Of a stretch of DNA of 64,000 nucleotides, positions 1 through 9,158 are shown piece by piece; the first letter of the stretch is position 1; each line of letters starts with the position of its first letter. Source of the DNA: Multifurca ochricompacta (Eukaryota > Basidiomycota > Agaricomycetes > Russulales > Russulaceae); the NCBI GenBank assembly GCA_022496185.1, contig WTXG01000043.1:124001-188000 (forward strand), given 5' to 3'. The notes under the pieces were generated by a model. The model made no database searches, was not told where the DNA came from, and was given only the letters and a program-made list of their open reading frames with translations. The position numbers were made by a program, and so were the translations under genes.

Positions 1-326
1 CGGAGTTTCATATCCGACATCCAGAAGTGCCCAAGAACACTTAAAAGGAGCAACCCCAGACCCCATTGAATTCCCCAGTACATGCTCCCACAGCAACGTC
101 CTACTACTATTCAATCCATCATGTCCTTCATCGCTGCCAACGCCGCTGTCGACGCTTTCACTGCCACTGCCGTAGTTGTCGAAAACTTCCCCTCCACTCA
201 TCCCTCTACACGCCCCTCTTCACCCATTGACTATGAGGCCGCCAAAGCTCAGGTTAAGAATCAATCCCCCAATCCAACGATGACTTTGAACACAGTGAGG
301 AGCCGCACCCGAATGATCTGTTAGGC

Positions 327-1318
327 ATGGAATTGGATGATGAAGTACCAGAGTTCCCCTTCATTGCTAACAATCCCAATTCCTCAATGTACTTCCCCCT
401 CGAGATTACTATGGCCGATGGGACGACTGCTATTGCCAAGTATATCTTTTACACAAATGGAGGGATGGACGTCGCTGGTTGTATGAAGAAGGATGGCCCT
501 GTCTACGGGGCCCCGGTCTATTTAGAAGAAGGTATACAGGACGTCTGCACCATACGATGACGACGAGCAGCTTGGGCATCTGGCGCCAAGGACTCTCGGC
601 CTTTGCGATCGACGAGGTGTTGAACGACATGCGCCTTCCGTGTCTCAAGGCCAAAGTAATGAGACTGCGGAAGAATCTGACATTGCGCATGATGCTCAAC
701 AAACAGTATAAGGAGCATGCAAAGATGATGGCCCGACTGACCAACGGATGTTCCAGATTGAACAAGAGCTGGTGGAGATTCGGAAGAGGTTGGAGATTGG
801 GGATGCTACCAAACCATCGCTGAAAGGTAGCCGATACATATGCGACCTCTTCCCCCACGATCGTTAGGGGCCGCCCCCGACTACTGCCAAATCGGTTCGA
901 GATGCCGCGGATGCACGAGAACCCCTGAGGGGAGACATGCTGGCGATGCGATAGCAAGTATCACATTAGCTGGAACTGCCCGCTCAACCGCAAGTGGTGC
1001 CGTCACTGCGAAGCAACTTACACTGGAGCTGCTTCTGCATCTTCCGTTGTATGGCATCGCCCCAACAATCGTCAACCCTTCAGGGTGGTGCGGCAAATGC
1101 CTGCATCATAATGCAGGGCATCACGAACTCGATTGCCCGGTCTACGACATGTGCCCGCAATGTGGATGACACGGCCCATATGGTTTCTTGCGCATGCATC
1201 AATGTGCAGCCGATGAAACTTACACCACCGAAGATCAGAATCTGGCAGATGATTACATGGACTTGGTACAGGATGATGATGGTGCGCGTTTCTAGCTGGG
1301 TCAGCTTGAACCAGAAGG
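327..1318 (+). pseudogene. Decayed G1 internal ORF with zinc-knuckle-like Cys/His clusters
   Basis: Several overlapping frames read as one degraded protein. An N-terminal stretch (327-560) has no family I recognise. A charged segment near 740-830 contains QIEQELVEIRKRLEIGD. The C-terminal part (about 960-1270) is rich in Cys and His, with CxHC, CGKC and CPQCG clusters like retroelement nucleocapsid fingers. Stops and frameshifts interrupt it (for example after CPQCG at about 1169). It lies just upstream of the polypurine tract and LTR of G1, so it is probably the last ORF of that element. No reverse transcriptase is seen in this stretch, so G1 could be non-autonomous. Confidence 0.5.
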
Positions 1319-1326
1319 GAGGGTGA

Positions 1327-1804
1327 TGTTACAACCAGGGCCTAGCACCCCACTTTTCTTCACTCTCCCCAGTGCGGACCCATCCCTTCCACCTACTCTC
1401 CATTTCCTGATCATGTCCCCATCCTGGGATCCCTCACGTGCCCTACTTCCCTCCCTGTGACCATCAGTTGTATATGTTGACTTGTTGTTTACCCTTGTCT
1501 ATGTTCTTCCTTATTGCTTATCTCCTTATCTCTAAGACCAGACACTTACTTAATACCCTATCAGAAGCCAGGCTTTACGCCCTCCACTTTCATATATTCA
1601 GGCCCACATGACTCCACCTTATCACATCCTTAGATGCCCATTCGATTACGTATATAAGTCTGCTGTAACTATGTTGTAGACCTCAGACTTGACTTATTGA
1701 ATACATTGGTGCTTGTCTTCTGGACATCCCCTTTGAATCCTTGACTTGTTCGTCTCAGTGTTTCTGACACCTCTCCGCTCAACATTGTCTCAGAGGGCAG
1801 CCTC
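1327..1804 (+). repeat. G1 3' LTR, left piece
   Basis: This is the first 478 bp of an LTR that starts TGTTAC. It aligns along its length with the solo LTR at 15730-16322, for example around the TATA-like ACGTATATAAGT and the segment ending TTGAATACATTGGTGC. It stops at 1804 where G2 begins, and resumes at 9046. Confidence 0.8.
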
Positions 1805-2406
1805 TGTCACAGCTAGGTGCAACGCTGTGTCAATGTTCTGGGTTTCAAGGTCGTGTTATCAAGTCTTCAAGTTTCTCTAAGTCAAGTCAAGGTATGCCGG
1901 TCAAGGGCACGCGCGCAAGACGAAGTCGAGCAGAGATGCTAAGTCCTGCCACAAGCTTTCTGGGGTCGAAGTCCCTCTAAGGCGCAAGCTTAGAAGGTTC
2001 AAGTGGGGGTTTCTCAGTTCAGTGAAGTGAGTCCTAAGCACCTGTATTGAATACAGAAGAACAGACTTAGCGTCTTGCTCTGGTCTACTAGGGGTTTATA
2101 TACATGTTCTGTGCTATGAAGGTCGTTTCTGGTAGTTACTAGAGCATTCACTAGGTAGTCTAATGGTTGTACAGTAGAATACCCCAGAAGGATAAAGGAA
2201 GGAGAGGGGTTGCGCCCTCTAATGCTGATCTGTAAGCAACTAGGCAGGCTCAGTAAGCAAATCAGTCAGCAGATAAGTAATAGGTCCTTCATAAGCAGGT
2301 CATGTGGTAGCTGATGTGTCATGTAAAGTGTTAAAGTAAAATAAAGAGAAAAAGGTTCCTGTTCTTGTGGCTCCCCACCCTGGTGTCGGTGACAAGGATC
2401 GTCACA
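1805..2406 (-). repeat. G2 3' LTR
   Basis: This 602-bp repeat starts TGTCAC and ends GTCACA. Its copy is 8439-9040. Five differences were counted, at CpG sites in four cases. Confidence 0.95.
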
Positions 2407-2447
2407 TTACCCCCATTGTAAGGTCCTGTCTGCCCCCAGACAGTAGA

Positions 2448-3328
2448 CTAGTCCACTTGAGGTTGACCAGCAACCTGTGGTGGTGAGCGGCGTGCATGGC
2501 GACGGTGAGGGAGATGTCGACTGCCAGGTCCTCCAGCTTGCAGTATGGCACGCAGTTCAGGGTCGGGCACAAAGCGAGCAACCTGTGTGGGGGGAATAGA
2601 GTGTGATGGGGCATGGATGTATGTAAGGTGGGGGAACACCCTGTAGTAGAGGTCTGTGCGGGACATAGCATGGGTGGCTTCACGGATGTTTTGTGAGGCC
2701 TGGTCAGCCTGTCGTCTCCAGTGGGCGATGTTGTGGTGGGCCTCAGCTAGACAGTGTGTAGCGTGGCAAAAGTGAGAGACTTCAGCCCAGGCACCTGGAT
2801 CATGCATGTTGTCCAGGGCAGTGTCGACCAGGGGGGTGTAGGATTGGTTGTCATCGAACAGGTGTTGTTGGCGAGCAGAGAGAAGGGGGTTGGGACCATG
2901 AGCAAAGCGGTAGAAGGTGGTAGCATAGAGCGGAGCATGGCTGATGGGGTGACGCTTTCCCATCGTGAAGTAAACACAGGGGTCCACACAACGGTACTCA
3001 AAGGCAACCCAACGAGCAGTGTCCAGGTGGCCATCTTTGTCGATGATTTGTTGTGGAATGAAGTGGGGGAGTGGATGTGATTGCGTTGAAAGGGGAAGCT
3101 GGGAGAGTCATAGTCTGAGCCTGGTTCGTTGACTTCATGTTGTGTCTGTGTGACAATGTCTTCGGCTGGGAGGTGTGCAAAGGTGGGGGTTGTAGGGCAA
3201 TAGATGAAGTGGGGGTCGTCAGGTGGGGGTCCCTGGGTCTGTAGTCTAGCTCGGGCCTCCTCCTGTAGAAGTAGAACTCTGTTGCGGATGTTGTCCTCCA
3301 AGGTTTGGTTTGCAGCTGTGAGTGTCAT
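2448..3328 (-). pseudogene. G2 extra 3' ORF of unknown function
   Basis: Downstream of the chromodomain and before the polypurine tract, two overlapping minus frames (3328 to about 3090, then about 3090 to 2448) read as one protein of roughly 290 residues with a frameshift near 3090. The N-terminal part begins with a predicted coiled segment (NRVLLLQEEARARL). The C-terminal part is rich in His, Tyr and Pro. I do not recognise a domain. Its place, in the element after pol, suggests an accessory retroelement protein, but nothing shows an envelope (no signal peptide or membrane segment). Confidence 0.5.
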
Positions 3329-3724
3329 TGCCTGGGTGAGGTTGGTAGCTGGGTCGTCGGACAGAGCAAAGGGTGTTGATGGGCGTGGTGGAGAAGGAAG
3401 GGGGTTGTGATTGGTGTAGGAGGTAGTGTGGGAGCAATCTGTGGTCGTATCATGGCAGCCTTAGTCGCAGCATCCAGAGCGGCAGATCTAGTAGCTTCAA
3501 GACCTCAGGATCGTTTATAGGGGATGGCGCTTGTCCAGTGAGAGGGTGGTGGAAGCGGGAAGTAGACATTCTTGGGGTAAGGCGATAAAATTGCGTTCTT
3601 GAGTGAGACGAGCAGGGGTTTTATATGTGCCATAGGGGAGAAAAGAAAAGAAAAGAAAAGGATGGGGGCACAAATTGTTGGGGTAGATGCACCCCTCCTT
3701 AAGAGTGGCGTCGACCCTGGCACC

Positions 3725-6700
3725 TAGAAATGGAATTGTAGTATTGTTTCACAAGGTCAGGGGCATGGCAGTCTTCTTTATTTACCCAGGAGTTGTCACT
3801 CATGGGATAACCCTTCCAGCTAACCAGGAATTGTAAGTTCTGAGAGTGCCCAAGAGTCTGTGACCCAAAATGGCTTCTACTTCATATTCCTCCTCATGGT
3901 TCACAATGTCAGGTGGGGGTCTAGGAAATTTGGGCCATGTGCTTCTGTTTCCTTGTAAGGGGTCAGGAGATCAATGTGGAAGACATTGTGGATCTTCATG
4001 TGGGGTGGCAGAGATAATCTATAAGCCACTGGAGAGATTTGGTCCAAACGCGGAACGGGCCATACCAGCGCAGGGCAGTTTTGTCGAAGGGAAGTGCGTC
4101 TTGAGGTTCTTGCCTTCGAGCCAAACTTGCAAATCAACGGGGAGCTCCAGGTATGTTGGTTGTGTGGTGTGTGAACGAAAGGCTGCTTTGGCTCGTGTGC
4201 ACGTGTGTTGTAGACTATTCAAGTGGTATCTAAGTGAGGAACGTCCGTGTCGGATAATTCTGCTTTCCAGTCTAGTGAAATGCATGAATTAGTGCATGTG
4301 GTGACATTTTAGTCCGATCGTGTGTCCAGGAATTGTGGACATATTCGGCAAGCGGAGAAAGTCGGCCCATTGATGCTGATCGTTACCGACCCAGAGACGG
4401 AGATATTGTTCTAACCATAAATTCATTCACTCGCTTGCCCCGTCTGTGCGAGGATGAAATGCTGTGGATAGGTTCTGTTGGATCTGGAGGGTAGTTGCTA
4501 GTGCACGAGAAAATTGAGAAGTGAAGCACGGATCGCAATCTGATATGACACGTCGCGGAACGCCGAATAGCAGGAATACATGTCGATAATAAAGCATCGC
4601 AATTCCTTCACCTGTGATGTCTTTCGAGCACGGAATGAATTTAGCCGCTTTGGAACATCCTTGATCTACAATGGTTAGTACTGCGTCGTAGCGACCCGAG
4701 ACAGGGAGATCCGTGATGAGGTCCATGGCAATATATTGGAATGGACCCGCAGACGCTGGTACGTCTAGTGGGAAAAGCGGAACTTTCTTGGTTAGTTTAG
4801 GCTTATTCTCTTGACATGGTGCACAACTGCAAATATATTCGCATACAAAGTCCGCGAGTCCCGGGCCTTCATAGTCCTGCTGAATTTTTCTAATTGTTTT
4901 ATCAATGCCGGGGTGTCCCACTAGGACATGATCATGGTGCTGGTATAGAACTTTTTGTCGTTTGGGCAGAGTTTGGGGAAATGGGAGTTTATTGGTATGG
5001 GTCACTTTGACAAATAGCGCTGGTGGTAACACAGTGATCGCTTCATTGTCGTTATCGCCATGTTCGGTGTCAGGTCTACATGATAGCATGTCGGCTACCG
5101 TGTGTAGTTTGCCGGGGACATGTTCCAGGGAGAAGTCGAAATCCGCTAGTTCTTGAAGCCATCATGCTTGGCGCCAGTTTAGTTTCTGCGGTTCTTTGAA
5201 ATATTGTAGATTATTATGATCGGTGCGTACTTGTACCTTGTCTTGGGCCCCCAGAAGATATTGGCACCATGTTCGGAAGGCGACCATGATAGCAAATAAT
5301 TCTCGATCGTAGATATCCCAATTTCTCTGGGTAGCATCTAGTGTCTTTGAGAGATACGTGATGGGGTGCAGTTGTCCATCGTAGTCTTTTTGGCTAAGCG
5401 TTGCTCCAACTGCGAATCCTGAGGCATCTGTGTCTACAATGAAGGGTTTTGTGAAATCCGGTTGAGCGAGGACCAGTTGTGAAGTTACTCTCTGTTTTAG
5501 GGCATTGAAGGCATTCTGTTCGTTTGTCGTCCATTTCCATGGATTCTTTGCACTTGTGAGAGCATTCAGGGGTGCTGCAATCTTACTGAATCCTTTTATA
5601 AACCATCTATAGAACTGGCAGAATCCCAGGAATGATCTAACTTCTTTAACCGTGGTCGGGGTTTTCCAGGACGTAATGCCTTCGACCTTTACTGGATCCA
5701 TATGAACTTGATTGTCTTCTAGGATTAGGCCGAGGTATTCGATCCGTGTTTGCTCGAACGCACACTTTTCCGGCTTAAGATACAGATCAAGTTTATTGAG
5801 TTTGTCTAGGATTCAGTGTACTTTAGATCGGTGGTTTAGAGGGTCGGAGTCCATATGTATTAGGATGTCGTCCATGTACACCATAAACCAGGCCTTTCCC
5901 AAGGCATCGTGTTCATCTAACTCTTCGCGGAATTCCGCATTCATCATGGTTTGAAATGTGGCAGGTGAATTGGTTAGTCCGAAAAACATTACATTAGGCT
6001 CGTAGAGGCCGCGATTCGTTTTGAACGCTGCTTTCCAGCAATCTTCTGGCACGATTCGTACATTATTGTAGCCCCAACAGACATCCATTTTGGTAAATAG
6101 AGTGCTTCCTCATACGCAATCAATGAGCTCAGGTATGAGGGGAAGTGGGTACGTATTTCGGATGGTCCAGCTATTGAGCTTTCGATAGTCCTGTACTGGG
6201 CATAGTTTTCTGTCTTTCTTCTTTATGAAAAAGAAGGGGGACGCATAGGGCAATTTTGACTCAGTGATGTACCCCTTCTGTAGGTGCTCGTCTAAGAACT
6301 TATTGAGTGCTTCCTGTTCACCCGGTCCTAGTGGATAGATCTTGCAATCTAGCATAGCGGGTGCGTCTGGTTTTAGTTCAATTTTGTGGTCCCAGGTTCA
6401 TGCTGCCGGAAACCGTTGTGCTTCTTGGTCGCTAAAGACTTTCTGATGTCGATGATATTCCTTTGGGATGATCTGATCCCAAGTCCGTTCCGTCGTATCC
6501 TTAGCTTTGATTGCTAATTCTTGTGCTATGTTGATACGCTTAAGTTGGCTATCTGGTAGATTGAATGTAAGTGATTGGTTGAGGGTCCCTGTCATCCAGT
6601 TAATATCCAGGTTATTGGCGGCGAGCCAGGGGTATCCGAGGATCATTTCGTCAGTTCCAATGGACGCGACGTAGAAATGGTGTTTTTGTTGGTTATCATT

Positions 6701-6919
6701 GGTTGCAACATTTAGATCTACGCATCACGTAATGGTATGTGTTTGATTTGGTGATCCATCTGTGTTTTGGAGTTTCTTTGGGATCGTTAATTGTTTTGTG
6801 GGGAGGCAATGCTTGATGACCATTTGGTAATTAATGAAATTCTCAGTTGCACCACTATCAATGAGTGCATGTATGTGGGCCTTTCTTGTCACGTCATGTA
6901 AGGGAACAGATATTTTCAT
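3725..6919 (-). pseudogene. G2 pol: protease, RT, RNase H, integrase, chromodomain
   Basis: The protease active site is ALIDSGATENFI (near 6860) with a downstream ILGYPWLA flap region. The RT has the fingers motif (QDYRKLN) and the YMDD box near 5880. RNase H starts near 5470 with DTDASG. Integrase (from 5089) has the HHCC finger (H..H, CAPC) and the D,D,E core (MDLITDLP, SDCDP, a Glu before the break at 4427). A chromodomain is read from about 3900 to 3725 (YEVEAILGHR, FLVSWKGYP, NSWVN). In-frame TGA codons at 6725, 6398, 6110, 5813, 5162 and 4427 each replace a position where Arg is expected. A true frameshift lies near 4050-4080. The region is full length for a chromovirus pol but broken. 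Confidence 0.93.
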
Positions 6920-6984
6920 TGACTTAAGGGATGATCTATATACATGATGTGAGATTATCGCTCAAATGTAGGCCGTTTCATTCA

Positions 6985-8025
6985 AGCGATGTAAAAATCC
7001 TCGTCACCACTAAATTTCTCCTGGAGTTTCAGGCGTTGTTCATCGGTCATAGTCCTCAAGGCTGTGGCGAGTGCATCGAGGTCGACGGTAGGGATGGTCG
7101 ATGCGTTTGTCGAATCGGGTGTTTTTGTGGGTACCACCACAGTTGTTGTTGCTTCGGAGATGATAGCAGCGTGGGCTGGTGTGGTGGGTTTCTCACATGG
7201 TTTCTTGTTTGGGCAATCTCAGACCAGGTGCCCTCGTTGACCGCACTCGAAGCATCGTCCTTCCTTCTTGTATTGTTCCTTTTCCTCCACTGTTATGGCT
7301 TTCTTTATAATGTCTGTATTGGAAGTTTCGTGGTCACAACGTCGATAGAAAGTGAATTTATTGCCACACAGTGGTGTGTTGGTTGTGGATCTCATGCCAA
7401 GGGCATCTTTACTGTATAACCAATTAGCATGATGTTTCCGAGCAGATGCTGCTGCTTCATCAAAGGTTTTGGGCTGATCAAATAGAAGCATTGTTTGGAC
7501 AAGACGTGTGGGGAGGCCTCGGTGGAAGTATTGCCAAGTGGCCGGGTCATCGATATGAAGTTCTGCCCTTGTGGCCAGCGTGCGAAATTCGGCAATATAG
7601 TCATCAATATTAGCATCGTGCATTTGTAATCGGTCTAGCGCGTGTAGTGCCTTTTGTCCTGCTGCTACGTCAGCCCACGCTTCTCAGAAAATTTGTTTGA
7701 ATCCGGCCCAAATGTATGGGACCCGAATGTTCCCTTCTTTGATGTTGGTCAGCCACTTGATTTGGTCCACCACCCATCGATCCACTCTGGGTCCCCATAT
7801 TAGTCCCAGCGTATATGCGACTCTGGTTCTTTCGTTTTGGACTGTGGCCACATTTTCGTTCAAACTGAAGAACAGTTCTAGTTTCACAAGCCAATCCATG
7901 GACGTATCGCGGTCCCCTTCGAAGAAGGATGGTGGTACACCTGTCATGGTTCCACTTCCTTGATTTACTGTTCCTGCCCCCAAGGTAGGAGGGCCTAAGG
8001 GTGGTTCATCGGGGTTTCTGCCCAT
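6985..8025 (-). pseudogene. G2 gag with CCHC zinc knuckle
   Basis: The reading starts at an ATG at 8025 and covers the retrotransposon capsid region (WLVKLELFF, then YIAEFRTLATRAELH near 7590). It ends with a CCHC knuckle, CFECGQRGHLV, near 7225. In-frame TGA codons at 7684-7686 and 7219-7221 break it. Both sit where Arg (CGA) is expected, the second just after the knuckle in HLV-stop-DC. The natural end may be a TGA near 6986-6988 followed by a frame change into protease. Confidence 0.85.
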
Positions 8026-8425
8026 GGCTCAGGTGGTCGCTGTGGATCTCTCTTCGGGACTTCATTCAGGTCAACTGGGATGTGATTCAACAACGTCTTC
8101 CTCCGCGGCCCATCGTGCCTGTCTAGTGTTAGGTCTGGCTGCCATTATTTGTGGGGTGGTGGTCCTAGTTTCTATATTGATGGTGTTGTCTGTTGCGGCA
8201 AGTAATGCAAATCGGTTGTGAAGGTCAAAGGGTAAGTCACCTCTTTCTCTGGGTTCTGATTCTTCGGTCGACAGGTATCTTCGTGGAGATGTTTCATCAA
8301 AGGACGTTCGTTCGGACTGTGGGGTTCTGGGCTCGCGTGTTGAAGACGTTGCGATCGGGTGTCAGGCAAGGGACGCGTTGTCGTCGCCTTGCAGTTCTGG
8401 TAAGTTCTTTTGTTTAGTTCTGGCA

Positions 8426-8437
8426 AAGTCTGTTCTT
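8426..8437 (-). other. Self-priming primer-binding site of G2
   Basis: One base after the 5' LTR the element sense strand reads AAGAACAGACTT. Its exact 12-nt complement lies in the LTR at 8691-8702 (and again in the 3' LTR near 2057-2068), at the expected 5' end of the transcript. The site shows no obvious match to a tRNA 3' end. This is the arrangement known for Tf1/sushi elements, where the RNA 5' end primes its own reverse transcription. Confidence 0.7.
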
Positions 8438-8438
8438 A

Positions 8439-9040
8439 TGTCACAGCTAGGTGCAATGCTGTGTCAATGTTCTGGGTTTCAAGGTCGTGTTATCAAGTCT
8501 TCAAGTTTCTCTAAGTCAAGTCAAGGTATGCCGGTCAAGGGCACGCGCGCAAGACGAAGTCGAGCAGAGACGCTAAGTCCTGCCACAAGCTTTCTGGGGT
8601 CGAAGTCCCTCTAAGGCGCAAGCTTAGAAGGTTCAAGTGGGGGTTTCTCAGTTCAGTGAAGTGAGTCCTAAGCACCTGTATTGAATACAGAAGAACAGAC
8701 TTAGCGTCTTGCTCTGGTCTACTAGGGGTTTATATACATGTTCTGTGCTATGAAGGTCATTTCTGGTAGTTACTAGAGCATTCACTAGGTAGTCTAATGG
8801 TTGTACAGTAGAATACCCCAGAAGGATAAAGGAAGGAGAGGGGTTGCGCCCTCTAATGCTGATCTGTAAGCAACTAGGCAGGCTCAGTAAGCAAATCAGT
8901 CAGCAGATAAGTAATAGGTCCTTCATAAGCAGGTCATGTGGTAGCTGATGTGTCATGTAAAGTGTTAAAGTAAAATAAAGAGAAAAAGGTTCCTGTTCTT
9001 GTGGCTCCTCACCCTGGTGTTGGTGACAAGGATCGTCACA
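8439..9040 (-). repeat. G2 5' LTR with promoter
   Basis: This is the upstream LTR of the element (transcription on minus). It carries the TATA box at 8729-8736 and the presumed transcript start near 8702. Confidence 0.95.
8729..8736 (-). promoter_or_regulatory. TATA box of G2 LTR promoter
   Basis: The minus strand reads TATATAAA. It lies 27 to 34 nt upstream of 8702, where the self-priming segment starts, so the predicted transcript would begin with the primer sequence, as expected for Tf1-like self-priming. Confidence 0.65.
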
Positions 9041-9045
9041 GCCTC

Positions 9046-9158
9046 TTTGACTTTGACTCATCCTGTTTCACTCCAAGAAGCCTTATTGGTTTCTTATCCG
9101 ATCCCGAGTAGTACGCTGTCACACAAGTCGTGCAGAACGTCCCGCACCAGATGTAACA
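9046..9158 (+). repeat. G1 3' LTR, right piece
   Basis: This is the last 113 bp of the LTR interrupted by G2. It continues the match to the solo LTR (16208-16322) and ends GTAACA. The five bases just before it, GCCTC at 9041-9045, duplicate 1800-1804 and mark the G2 target site. Confidence 0.8.

Larger units (their letters stand above)
1805..9040 (-). mobile_element. Ty3/gypsy chromovirus G2, full length but decayed
   Basis: The element has 602-bp LTRs at both ends (1805-2406 and 8439-9040). It is flanked by a perfect 5-bp duplication, GCCTC, and reads on the minus strand. The order is gag with a CCHC knuckle, protease, reverse transcriptase, RNase H, integrase, chromodomain, then a further ORF. 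A G-rich polypurine tract lies at 2407-2417 next to the 3' LTR. The two LTRs differ at five positions by eye, all transitions, four of them in CpG. Insertion is therefore fairly recent, yet the coding part has eight in-frame TGA codons and at least two frameshifts, so this copy cannot make its own proteins. The chromodomain and self-priming layout fit the Tf1/sushi branch. Confidence 0.95.
1..9158 (+). mobile_element. Outer LTR retrotransposon G1 (3' part), split by nested element G2
   Basis: Positions 1-1326 are the downstream internal part of an LTR element, ending in a purine-rich tract (about 1308-1326). The 3' LTR follows as 1327-1804 plus 9046-9158, about 591 bp once G2 and its target duplication are removed. 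The LTR begins TGTTAC and ends GTAACA. It matches a 593-bp solo LTR at 15730-16322. A TATA-like box near 1651 points rightward, which gives the orientation. The right edge at 9158 lies against LINE coding sequence, so G1 appears to have inserted into that LINE. The 5' LTR and the other half of the target duplication would lie left of the window. Confidence 0.75.

Noticed and set aside
430..957. 175-codon minus-strand frame
   Set aside because: It lies opposite the G1 internal coding remnant and shows no domain or start context.
3640..3660. AAAAG repeat as a regulatory element
   Set aside because: It is a simple microsatellite inside the 3' part of G2.
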